Origin: Novosphingobium sp.
GTDB lineage: Bacteria > Pseudomonadota > Alphaproteobacteria > Sphingomonadales > Sphingomonadaceae
NCBI GenBank assembly: GCA_020853995.1
Contig: JADYXV010000086.1
Coordinates: 1 to 14,739, forward strand
DNA length: 14,739 bases
Direction of reading: 5' to 3'
A model generated the notes under the pieces. It had not been told where the DNA came from and did no database searches. It saw only the letters and a program-made list of their open reading frames with translations. Of the stretch, positions 1-7,645 are shown piece by piece (positions within the stretch are counted from its first letter, which is position 1; every line of letters begins with the position of its first letter). The position numbers and the translations under genes were made by a program.

Positions 1-1
1 C

Positions 2-1402
2 ACATCACCGCCAAAGCCGCCTGACGATGGCCCACGGCCACAGCCGAAATTACACCACCTTGACGGACGCGACCAACTTCAATTACGCGGTTTGGTTTTC
101 GAAGATCGGCGCACCTTGCGCTTCGCCGGGGCAGACACGGCATCGACCGGACAAGATGCGTCGCTTCGTCTGGTGGGTCGTGGTGATTGGGCATTTGATG
201 CGCTGGCTTATGTCCAGGCGCGCAATTTTTCCAATATCGTGATCAGTTCAACCAGCTTCCGCAAGACGCTGGACCAGCGCGCGACACCTGCGACCGGGAT
301 TGGTGGCAAGGCCGAACTGCGCCCGCCGGTTGGTGGTAATCATATTCTGCGGCTTGGCGCCGATTTGCGCCTCAACGATGGTGACATGGCCGAAGATGCT
401 TATTCTGCGGTTACCGGCCTGGTGACCGCCCGCCGTCGCGCCGGTGGCCGGACAAGTGACATGGGTCTGTTCATGGAAGATGACTGGACGCTGGGCCCGG
501 TGGTGCTGACCGCTGGCGCAAGGGCAGACCGGTGGTCGATCCGCGAGGGGTACTTTGTTGAAACGACACCAACCGGCACGCCGACGACCAACCTTTCGTT
601 TTCCGACCGTAGCGGGTGGCAAAGCAGTTTTCGCGGCGGCGCGGTGATCACCGCCAGCAATGCGCTATCCTTGCGTGGCGCTGCCTATACCGGCCTCAGG
701 CTGCCTACACTCAATGAGCTTTACCGTTCGTTCAATGTGGTCGCGCCGCGCAGTGGCGGCGGTGTCACGATCACGTCAACGCAGCGTAATGATGCCTTAC
801 GCATAGAGGAACTGGAAGGCTTTGAAGCGGGGCTTGACCTTACCCCCCTGCCCGGCATCTCGTTAAGCGCCACAGCGTTCGATAATCGGATCCGGCACGC
901 TATTGCCAACGTCACCCTGGGCATCAACGGCAATACCGTTAACCGCCAGCGCCAAAACGTGGATGCGGTTCATGCCCGCGGGATTGAATTGGGAACCAGA
1001 CTAAGGTCGGGCAAAGTTTCGTTCGACGGGTCCTTGGCATATACTGATGCGGAGATGGAGGCATCGGGCGTATCTGCTTCGCTTGACGGAAAGCGTCCTG
1101 CACAAACACCAAGGTGGGCTGGCACTGCCACGGTCTCTTATCGTCCCGCTGCACGCTGGGCGTTAGGCATGACATTGCGCCATATTGGTAGCCAGTTTGA
1201 AGATGATCTTGAAACAGACCTGCTGCCTTCTGCAACAACGATTGATGCCTTTGCACAAGTGCCATTGCATGGCGCGGTCAGCCTTGTCCTGCGGGGCGAG
1301 AATCTGGGTGGAGAGACGATTGTGACCCGATTGCAGGACGGTTCTGTCGACATCGGCACACCGCGCACGTTCTGGGCCGGGATCCGCGTCGAGGTTCGTT
1401 GA
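2..1402 (+). CDS. TonB-dependent outer-membrane receptor, C-terminal barrel (5' partial)
   Basis: This is the C-terminal beta-barrel part of an outer-membrane receptor that takes up a ligand using energy from TonB. The frame is open from the window edge, so the TTG at 92 is not needed as a start and the N-terminal signal peptide, TonB box and plug lie outside the window. Visible family features are alternating aromatic/polar barrel strands, the stretch LRLPTLNELYRSF (near 695-735), the stretch ENLGGETIVTR (near 1300-1335), and the closing GTPRTFWAGIRVEV strand. The chain ends in Arg rather than the usual terminal aromatic residue. The ligand cannot be told from this part. The first 60 bases are doubtful: frame 1 there also gives barrel-like peptides (HITAKAA, ATAEIT), so a frameshift may lie near the edge. 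It is separated from glgP by 380 bases and is probably not part of the glycogen operon. Confidence 0.85.
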   Translation, partial: TSPPKPPDDGPRPQPKLHHLDGRDQLQLRGLVFEDRRTLRFAGADTASTGQDASLRLVGRGDWAFDALAYVQARNFSNIVISSTSFRKTLDQRATPATGIGGKAELRPPVGGNHILRLGADLRLNDGDMAEDAYSAVTGLVTARRRAGGRTSDMGLFMEDDWTLGPVVLTAGARADRWSIREGYFVETTPTGTPTTNLSFSDRSGWQSSFRGGAVITASNALSLRGAAYTGLRLPTLNELYRSFNVVAPRSGGGVTITSTQRNDALRIEELEGFEAGLDLTPLPGISLSATAFDNRIRHAIANVTLGINGNTVNRQRQNVDAVHARGIELGTRLRSGKVSFDGSLAYTDAEMEASGVSASLDGKRPAQTPRWAGTATVSYRPAARWALGMTLRHIGSQFEDDLETDLLPSATTIDAFAQVPLHGAVSLVLRGENLGGETIVTRLQDGSVDIGTPRTFWAGIRVEVR

Positions 1403-1459
1403 CACGCAAACGTATTCACCCCGACTTTTGGCAAAACCGGGTTTATTGAGCTTTGCGTG
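1403..1459. repeat. Perfect 8-base inverted repeat with 41-base spacer
   Basis: CACGCAAA at 1403-1410 is the exact reverse complement of TTTGCGTG at 1452-1459. The left arm begins at the base after the receptor stop codon. The spacer holds TTTTGGCAAAA (1426-1436) and AAACCGGGTTT (1434-1444), which overlap and are each palindromic around one central base. The arrangement could be a transcript-end stem-loop or a binding site, but there is no T tract and the loop is long. Function is unknown. Confidence 0.45.
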
Positions 1460-1782
1460 GAGAGTGCGGCAAAAACAGCTTTGAAACAGGCGGATCGGCA
1501 GCCCCTGAATCTACCTGACTGTAGCAGGTTGGCCGTACGCTCTGTTTTCCCGTTACAAAATTATGCACAGCGGCCAAATCGCTGCTTGCCGTCGACGCGC
1601 GCGCTGTCATACCAAACGATATGGGGGTTTGATGAAACGCCGTCCGGCATCGCAAGGAACGGCCACGCGCCATTCCGTTACAAGTGCGGGCAGATGGCGA
1701 TGAAAGGCCGGTGCAAAGGGTTCCGGTTCGCAGGTGGCATGGCCCGCTTTTGCGACGGAAGCAACAGGGTGGGACGTGTACC
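1403..1782. other. Intergenic region upstream of the glycogen operon
   Basis: I see no convincing gene in these 380 bases. They must contain the end of the receptor transcript and the main glg promoter. Just after the receptor stop lie an 8-base inverted repeat (1403-1410 with 1452-1459) and two overlapping short palindromes between its arms (1426-1436 and 1434-1444). A second possible hairpin spans 1504-1528: CCTG 1504-1507 pairs with CAGG 1525-1528, and CTAC 1511-1514 pairs with GTAG 1521-1524, around a 3-base bulge. Neither is followed by a T run, so neither is a standard intrinsic terminator. A weak promoter-like pair, TTGCCG at 1586-1591 and ATACCA at 1609-1614 (17-base spacing), is too poor to call. 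Confidence 0.6.
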
Positions 1783-4194
1783 ATGAGCCTCGACATCAAT
1801 TCCAAGGCTGCGCAGATCGACGCGCAAATCCTTGACGTTCTGCGCCATCGCGTGGGCAAGGATGAACGCGCCGCCAAGCCGCATGACTGGTACACAGCCA
1901 CTGTACTCACGTTGCGCGATGCGATCATTGACCGGTGGATGGAATCCACCCGCAAGACATATGCCGAAGGTGCCAAGCGGGTCTATTACCTCAGCCTGGA
2001 GTTCCTGATCGGCCGTCTCTTACGCGATGCCCTTTCCAACATGGGCCTGACGCGGGACATGGAAAAGGCCCTGCGCGAGCACGGGTTCGATCTTGCAGCG
2101 CTTGAGGACCTTGAGCCTGATGCGGCGTTGGGCAACGGTGGCCTTGGCCGCCTTGCTGCCTGCTTCATGGAAAGCCTCGCCAGCCTTGATATCCCGGCTT
2201 ACGGTTACGGCATCCGCTATGTTAACGGCATGTTCCGCCAGCGGATTGACGATGGCTGGCAGGTCGAACTGCCCGAAACATGGCTGTCTCACGGCAACCC
2301 TTGGGAATTTGATCGTCGCGAAAGCGCCTATATCATCGGCTTTGGCGGAGAAGTGGTTGACGTTGGCGATGGCGTGGAATGGCGTCCAGCCGAAAAGGTT
2401 GAGGCCAGCGCGGTTGATACACCTGTTGTCGGCTGGCGCGGGAAACGCGTAAACACGTTGCGTCTGTGGACGGCCCATTCGTTCGATCCGCTCAAGCTTG
2501 ATGCGTTTAACGCAGGCGACCATTTGGGCGCACTGACGGAACAGATGCGCGCCGACAGCCTTGTGCGCGTACTTTATCCAGCGGACTCCACTCCTGCCGG
2601 GCAGGAACTCCGGCTGCGTCAGGAATACTTCTTCACCTCGGCTTCGATCCAGGACATCGTGCGCCGGCATGTAGAACGATACGACGACATCCGCACTTTG
2701 CCGGATAAGGCCGCAATCCAGCTGAATGATACCCACCCTGCCGTTGCTGTCGCCGAATTGATGCGCCTGATGGTCGATGTCTACGGCCTGGAATTTAGCG
2801 AAGCATGGGAAGTTACCAAAGCGACCGTCGGCTATACCAACCATACCTTGCTGCCGGAGGCGCTGGAATCATGGCCGCTGCCGGTGTTTGAACGTCTGCT
2901 GCCGCGCCACATGCAGATCGTTTACGCGATCAACAGCCGCGTCCTGCGTGAAGCGCGCAAGGCTGGTATGGATGACCGGGCCATTGCTGCAATCAGCCTG
3001 ATCGACGAAGGTGGCGAACGCCGTGTGCGCATGGCTAACCTTGCGTTTACTGGCGCTCACAGTGTGAACGGTGTTGCCGCGCTGCACACCGATCTGATGA
3101 AGACGACCGTCTTTTCAGACCTGCACAAGCTTTACCCAAAACGCATCAACAACAAGACGAACGGCGTCACGCCCCGCCGCTGGCTTCAGCAATGCAATCC
3201 CGGCCTGACATCGGTGCTGAAAGACGCGATTGGTGATGCCTTCCTTGATGACACCGCAAGGCTTGCCGACCTGAACGCACTGGCCAATGATGCAGCGCTG
3301 GGTGAGCGGATTGCCGAGGTCAAACGATCCAACAAAGTCGCTCTGGCCAAGCATCTTAAAGACCTGACGGGCATCCGCCTTGATCCCGATGCGCTGTTTG
3401 ACGTGCAGATCAAGCGCATCCATGAATACAAACGTCAGCTTCTGAACCTGATCGAGACGGTTGCACTTTACGATCAGATCCGCAGCCATCCCGAACGCGA
3501 CTGGGTGCCGCGCGTCAAGATCTTTGGCGGTAAAGCAGCATCAAGCTATCACAACGCCAAGCTGATCATCAAACTGTCGAACGACATTGCCCGCCGCGTG
3601 AATGCTGATCCTTCGGTTGGCGGTCTGCTCAAGGTCGTATTCGTACCCAATTACAACGTCAGTCTGGCAGAGCGGATTATCCCGGCAGCCGATTTGTCCG
3701 AACAGATTTCGACCGCAGGTATGGAAGCTTCGGGCACCGGGAACATGAAGTTTGCGCTTAACGGCGCCCTGACTATCGGCACGCTTGACGGTGCGAACAT
3801 CGAGATCAAGGACCATGTGGGTGATGATCACATCGAAATCTTCGGCCTGACCGCCGATGAGGTCGAGGCTCAACGGGCAAATGGCTATAACCCGCGCGAA
3901 GTGATTGAAAATTCGCGCGAACTGCAGCAGGCTCTGGCGGCCATCGCCACCGGCGTATTTTCGCCCGATGATCCCGACCGGTACAAGGGCCTGATGGGCG
4001 GCATTTACGACCACGACTGGTTCATGGTTGCCGCAGATTTTGACAGTTATCACACCGCCCAGCGCAAGATCGACAAGCGTTGGGAAAATCAGGCGGGCTG
4101 GCGCGCTTCTGCAATCCGCAACATTGCCAACGTAGGCTGGTTCTCGTCCGATCGCACGATCAGCGAATATGCCCGCGACATCTGGGGGGTCTGA
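1783..4194 (+). CDS. glgP: Glycogen/alpha-glucan phosphorylase
   Basis: GlgP (EC 2.4.1.1) uses phosphate to remove glucose from the non-reducing ends of cytoplasmic glycogen, giving glucose 1-phosphate. The 803-residue protein is full length for the GT35 family. It has the GNGGLGRLAACFMESLASL stretch from about residue 117, AIQLNDTHPAVAVAELM from about residue 311, and the pyridoxal-phosphate signature EASGTGNMKFALNG at residues 648-661, in which K656 is the expected cofactor lysine. The ATG at 1783 is preferred because it has a purine-rich site (AGGGTGGGA, 1766-1774) 8 bases upstream and gives a typical N-terminus (MSLDINSKAAQ). The in-frame GTG at 1684 would add 33 residues that do not look like the family. 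It is the first gene of the glycogen cluster, and glgB-like sequence begins 8 bases after its stop. The assignment is firm. Confidence 0.97.
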   Translation: MSLDINSKAAQIDAQILDVLRHRVGKDERAAKPHDWYTATVLTLRDAIIDRWMESTRKTYAEGAKRVYYLSLEFLIGRLLRDALSNMGLTRDMEKALREHGFDLAALEDLEPDAALGNGGLGRLAACFMESLASLDIPAYGYGIRYVNGMFRQRIDDGWQVELPETWLSHGNPWEFDRRESAYIIGFGGEVVDVGDGVEWRPAEKVEASAVDTPVVGWRGKRVNTLRLWTAHSFDPLKLDAFNAGDHLGALTEQMRADSLVRVLYPADSTPAGQELRLRQEYFFTSASIQDIVRRHVERYDDIRTLPDKAAIQLNDTHPAVAVAELMRLMVDVYGLEFSEAWEVTKATVGYTNHTLLPEALESWPLPVFERLLPRHMQIVYAINSRVLREARKAGMDDRAIAAISLIDEGGERRVRMANLAFTGAHSVNGVAALHTDLMKTTVFSDLHKLYPKRINNKTNGVTPRRWLQQCNPGLTSVLKDAIGDAFLDDTARLADLNALANDAALGERIAEVKRSNKVALAKHLKDLTGIRLDPDALFDVQIKRIHEYKRQLLNLIETVALYDQIRSHPERDWVPRVKIFGGKAASSYHNAKLIIKLSNDIARRVNADPSVGGLLKVVFVPNYNVSLAERIIPAADLSEQISTAGMEASGTGNMKFALNGALTIGTLDGANIEIKDHVGDDHIEIFGLTADEVEAQRANGYNPREVIENSRELQQALAAIATGVFSPDDPDRYKGLMGGIYDHDWFMVAADFDSYHTAQRKIDKRWENQAGWRASAIRNIANVGWFSSDRTISEYARDIWGV

Positions 4195-4202
4195 AAACCG
4201 GA

Positions 4203-4265
4203 ATGAAACCATAGGCGAGCGCCATCGAAGCTCTTTTAGACGGGACGCACGCCGATCCTTTCTCG
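4203..4265 (+). other. Apparent 5' end of glgB interrupted by an in-frame TAG
   Basis: The glgB frame can be followed upstream of the first start codon usable without a stop. Codons 4215-4265 read ASAIEALLDGTHADPFS, which matches the conserved GlgB N-terminus (E. coli has NALIAGHFADPFSVLG in the same place). An ATG lies in the same frame at 4203, 8 bases after the glgP stop, but it reads M-K-P-stop because 4212-4214 is TAG. No ATG, GTG or TTG lies between the TAG and 4266. The conserved segment is therefore either untranslated, reached by readthrough or a rare start such as ATC at 4224, or the TAG is a sequence error. The reading is direct; the interpretation is open. Confidence 0.7.
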
Positions 4266-6368
4266 TTGCTGGGTATTCACGAAGGCCCGGAAGGTGCCTT
4301 TGCGCGGGCTGTTTTGCCTGGCGCGGAAACAGCGGTTGCATGGTCGCTTTCAGGCGAGAAGCTGGGCGCACTGAACCGCGTTGACGGGCGCGGTCTGTTC
4401 GAAGGTAAAGTTGCCGGCCCGCGCCAGCCAGTGCGCTATGCTTGCAAAGCGGGCGATCACGAATGGCTGGTGACCGATCCTTACACGTTCGGACCAGTGT
4501 TTGGCCCGATGGACGATTTCCTGATTGCCGAGGGCACGCATCTGCGCCTGTTCGACAAGATGGGCGCGCATCTGATCGAACATGAGGGCGCAAGCGGCGT
4601 ACACTTCGCTGTCTGGGCGCCCAACGCCAGCCTTGTCAGCGTGGTGGGAGATTTCAACGATTGGGACCATCGCCGCCACCCGATGCGCCGACGTGTGGAC
4701 ATTGGCGTGTGGGAAGTGTTCATTCCGGAAATCGGTGAACACCGGGCCTACAAGTACCGTGTGGTCGCCGCTGACGGCGCCGTGATGCCATTGAAGGCCG
4801 ATCCTTTCGCTCTGGCATCAGAGTTTCGTCCTAGTACTGCTTCTATCACAGCCCATCCCGTGAAGCTTGATTGGGGCGATCAGGGCCACCGCGATCATTG
4901 GGCCAGCGTTGATGCACGCCGCCAGCCGATGTCGATTTACGAAGTTCATCCCGGATCATGGCAAAAGCCCCATGATGAGGGCTTTTATACGTGGGATGAA
5001 CTGGCAGAGCGCCTCATCCCCTACGTTACCGAGATGGGCTTTACCCACATCGAATTTCTGCCCGTTTCCGAACACCCTTATGACCCGAGCTGGGGCTATC
5101 AGACCACCGGCCTTTACGCCCCGTCTGCCCGCTTTGGCCCGCCTGAAGGTTTTGCCCGGTTCGTTGATGGCGCACACCGCGCGGGTGTTTCTGTCTTGAT
5201 TGATTGGGTGCCCGCCCACTTCCCGACTGATGAACACGGCCTCGTCAAATTCGATGGCACCGCGCTCTATGAACATGAAGATCCGCGCCTTGGCTTCCAT
5301 CCTGATTGGAACACGCTGATCTATAACTTCGGGCGCAACGAAGTCGTCAGTTTCCTCGTCAACAATGCCCTGTTCTGGGCTGAACGCTATCACGTCGATG
5401 GCTTGCGCGTCGATGCCGTCGCTTCAATGCTATACCGTGATTATTCGCGCAAGGCGGGCGAGTGGATCGCCAACGATGAAGGCGGGCGTGAGAACTGGGA
5501 GGCTGTGGCTTTCCTGCAAAAGATGAACCGGGCGGTCTATGCCAGCCATCCCGGTTTCCTGACAATTGCCGAAGAATCAACGTCTTGGCCGGGCGTAAGC
5601 AAGCCTGCATTTGACGAATCCCCGCGTGAGCATTTGGGCTTCGGCTTCAAATGGAACATGGGCTTCATGCACGATACGCTGCAGTATATGGCGCGCGACG
5701 CCGTGCACCGCAGCTATCACCACAACGAAATCACGTTCGGGCTGACTTATGCCTTCTCCGAAAATTTCGTTCTGCCGATCAGCCATGATGAAGTCGTCCA
5801 CGGCAAGGGCAGTTTGCTGACGAAAATGAGCGGCGATGATTGGCAGAAGTTTGCCAACTTGCGCGCCTATTACGGGCTGATGTGGGGATATCCCGGCAAG
5901 AAGCTGCTGTTCATGGGGCAGGAATTTGCGCAGCGCCGCGAATGGAGTGAGGCGCGTTCGCTTGACTGGGACTTGCTGGCCGCCCCGGCCCACGAAGGAG
6001 TTCGGCGTTGGGTGCGTGATCTCAACCGCATCTATTCCGCCCGCCCTGCCCTGCACGCCCGCGATTGCGAGCCGGAGGGGTTCGAGTGGCTGGTGGTTGA
6101 TGATGCGCAAGCCTCTGTTTTTGCCTGGGTGCGCAAGGCTCCGGGGGCGAAACCTATCGCTGTGATCTGCAATATGACCCCGCAAGTACATGATCACTAT
6201 CGCTTGCCATTGCCGCATGATGGCGCGTGGCGCGAAGTGCTGAACAGCGATGCGCAGGATTATGGTGGCAGCGGGATCGGCAATCTTGGGCAGGTCATCG
6301 CGCAGGACGGCGCGGCCTTTGTCGTATTGCCGCCATTGGCCACGCTTATGCTTGAATTTGAAGAATAA
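4266..6368 (+). CDS. glgB: 1,4-alpha-glucan branching enzyme (5' end uncertain)
   Basis: GlgB (EC 2.4.1.18) cuts alpha-1,4 chains of growing glycogen and rejoins them as alpha-1,6 branches. Counting from TTG 4266 (700 residues), the order is an N-terminal N1-type domain, a CBM48 domain (VWAPNASLVSVVGDFNDWD), the GH13 barrel and a C-terminal beta domain ending in LPPLATLMLEFEE. The catalytic sites are all present: nucleophile D383 in DGLRVDAVASM, the acid/base Glu within AEEST (436-437), and D508 in SHDEVVHGKGSL. The start is the problem. The recognisable family sequence continues 17 codons upstream to 4215, just behind an in-frame TAG, and TTG 4266 has no good ribosome site close by. With the missing codons the protein would be about 717-721 residues, the usual length. 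The enzyme is probably functional if translated from 4266 or nearby. The identity is firm and the start is not. Confidence 0.93.
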   Translation: MLGIHEGPEGAFARAVLPGAETAVAWSLSGEKLGALNRVDGRGLFEGKVAGPRQPVRYACKAGDHEWLVTDPYTFGPVFGPMDDFLIAEGTHLRLFDKMGAHLIEHEGASGVHFAVWAPNASLVSVVGDFNDWDHRRHPMRRRVDIGVWEVFIPEIGEHRAYKYRVVAADGAVMPLKADPFALASEFRPSTASITAHPVKLDWGDQGHRDHWASVDARRQPMSIYEVHPGSWQKPHDEGFYTWDELAERLIPYVTEMGFTHIEFLPVSEHPYDPSWGYQTTGLYAPSARFGPPEGFARFVDGAHRAGVSVLIDWVPAHFPTDEHGLVKFDGTALYEHEDPRLGFHPDWNTLIYNFGRNEVVSFLVNNALFWAERYHVDGLRVDAVASMLYRDYSRKAGEWIANDEGGRENWEAVAFLQKMNRAVYASHPGFLTIAEESTSWPGVSKPAFDESPREHLGFGFKWNMGFMHDTLQYMARDAVHRSYHHNEITFGLTYAFSENFVLPISHDEVVHGKGSLLTKMSGDDWQKFANLRAYYGLMWGYPGKKLLFMGQEFAQRREWSEARSLDWDLLAAPAHEGVRRWVRDLNRIYSARPALHARDCEPEGFEWLVVDDAQASVFAWVRKAPGAKPIAVICNMTPQVHDHYRLPLPHDGAWREVLNSDAQDYGGSGIGNLGQVIAQDGAAFVVLPPLATLMLEFEE

Positions 6369-6385
6369 GAGACGGAGAACAGGGG

Positions 6386-7645
6386 ATGCGGGAAACTTAC
6401 TCACAGCCGCTCGCGCGTGATGCGATGGCCTATGTCCTTGCAGGCGGGCGCGGCAGCAGGTTGAAGGAATTGACCGACAACCGCGCCAAACCTGCGGTCT
6501 ATTTCGGCGGAAAATCACGGATCATCGATTTCGCTCTGTCGAACGCGATCAATTCGGGCATTCGCCGCATCGGTGTGGCCACGCAATACAAGGCGCATTC
6601 GCTGATCAGGCACATGCAGCGCGCGTGGAATTTCATGCGCCCCGAACGCAACGAAAGCTTCGACATCCTTCCTGCATCGCAGCGCGTGTCCGAACACCAG
6701 TGGTATGAAGGCACGGCGGATGCGGTGTATCAGAACATCGATATCATCGCGGCCAATGCGCCGAAATATATGGTCATTCTGGCAGGCGATCACATCTACA
6801 AGATGGATTACGAACTGATGCTGCGCCAGCATGTGGAAAGCGGCGCAGACGTAACCATCGGCTGTCTGGTCGTCCCGCGCGCCGAAGCAACCGGCTTTGG
6901 TGTCATGGCCGTTGACACATCAGATACCATCACCGCGTTTGTGGAAAAACCCGCAGACCCTCCCGGCATCCCCGGCAACGAGGGCATGGCGCTGGCATCG
7001 ATGGGCATCTATGTTTTCGACACGAAGTTCCTGTTCGAGATCCTGCGCAAGGATGCCGCAGACCCCAATTCAAGCCGCGATTTCGGCAATGATATCATTC
7101 CCTATATCGTCAAGAACGGCAAAGCAGTGGCGCACCGTTTCACCGCGTCGTGCATTCGTGCCGCTGAGGAAATCGAAGAGTACTGGCGCGATGTCGGCAC
7201 GTTGGACGCCTATTTTGAAGCCAATCTCGATCTCACCGATGTTGTGCCAAAGCTCAACATGTATGACCGTGACTGGCCGATCTGGACCGACCAGATCATC
7301 GCCGCTCCAGCCAAATTCGTGCACGATCAGGATGGCAGGCGCGGCATGGCGATTTCATCACTAATCAGCCAGGATTGCATTGTTTCAGGTGCCGTAGCTC
7401 GTCGTAGCCTGTTGTTTACAGGCGTTAAGATGGGCTCATTCTCGTCGTGTGAAGAAGCAGTGATCCTGCCATATTGCAACATCGGGCGCGGCGCGCGGCT
7501 GTCCCGCGTGATCCTTGATTCCGGCGTGCGCATTCCCGAAGGACTGGTGGTTGGCGAAGATCCGGTGCTGGATGCGCAGCGTTTTCAACGCACTGAAAGC
7601 GGAGTGTGCCTGATTACCAAGCGGATGATCGACCAACTCGCATGA
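6386..7645 (+). CDS. glgC: Glucose-1-phosphate adenylyltransferase (ADP-glucose pyrophosphorylase)
   Basis: GlgC (EC 2.7.7.27) makes ADP-glucose and pyrophosphate from ATP and glucose 1-phosphate, the committed and usually allosterically controlled step of bacterial glycogen synthesis. The 419-residue protein is full length. The nucleotidyltransferase domain shows the AGGRGSRL loop (residues 19-26), KPAVYFGGKSRIIDFALSNA from K35, the catalytic D135 in AGDHIYKMDY, and K188 in FVEKP at the glucose-1-phosphate site. A left-handed beta-helix domain follows (IGRGARLSRVILDSGVRIPEG). Related alphaproteobacterial enzymes are activated by fructose 6-phosphate and pyruvate; that is family knowledge, not visible here. 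The ATG at 6386 has GGAG at 6374-6377, 8 bases upstream, and follows glgB by 17 bases. Its stop overlaps the glgA start (ATGA at 7642-7645). Confidence 0.97.
   Translation: MRETYSQPLARDAMAYVLAGGRGSRLKELTDNRAKPAVYFGGKSRIIDFALSNAINSGIRRIGVATQYKAHSLIRHMQRAWNFMRPERNESFDILPASQRVSEHQWYEGTADAVYQNIDIIAANAPKYMVILAGDHIYKMDYELMLRQHVESGADVTIGCLVVPRAEATGFGVMAVDTSDTITAFVEKPADPPGIPGNEGMALASMGIYVFDTKFLFEILRKDAADPNSSRDFGNDIIPYIVKNGKAVAHRFTASCIRAAEEIEEYWRDVGTLDAYFEANLDLTDVVPKLNMYDRDWPIWTDQIIAAPAKFVHDQDGRRGMAISSLISQDCIVSGAVARRSLLFTGVKMGSFSSCEEAVILPYCNIGRGARLSRVILDSGVRIPEGLVVGEDPVLDAQRFQRTESGVCLITKRMIDQLA

Noticed and set aside
1504..1528. Bulged hairpin considered as an intrinsic terminator for the receptor gene
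   Set aside because: The stem is two 4-base-pair pieces with a bulge and no T tract follows; it is mentioned in the intergenic entry only.
1684..1782. GTG 1684 as an upstream start for glgP
   Set aside because: It would add 33 Arg/Gly/Cys-rich residues unlike any phosphorylase N-terminus; ATG 1783 has a ribosome site and a family-like beginning.
1457..1786. 109-codon + strand frame between the receptor and glgP that ends in an ATGA overlap with the glgP start
   Set aside because: It starts with GTG lacking a ribosome site, has no recognisable motif or hydrophobic pattern, and its third-position composition looks less biased than the neighbouring genes. The overlap with glgP is probably chance.
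2020..2844. Minus-strand open frame (274 codons) under glgP
   Set aside because: It lies wholly inside glgP, opposite conserved phosphorylase sequence, with no recognisable product.
3541..4593. Long minus-strand open frame (350 codons) under glgP/glgB
   Set aside because: It is antisense to two confidently identified genes, has no family resemblance, and runs across the glgP-glgB junction. It is a by-product of codon bias.
5577..6518. Long minus-strand open frame (313 codons) under glgB/glgC
   Set aside because: It is antisense to catalytic regions of glgB and the start of glgC, with an Arg/Pro/His-rich composition and no domain. It is a shadow of coding bias.
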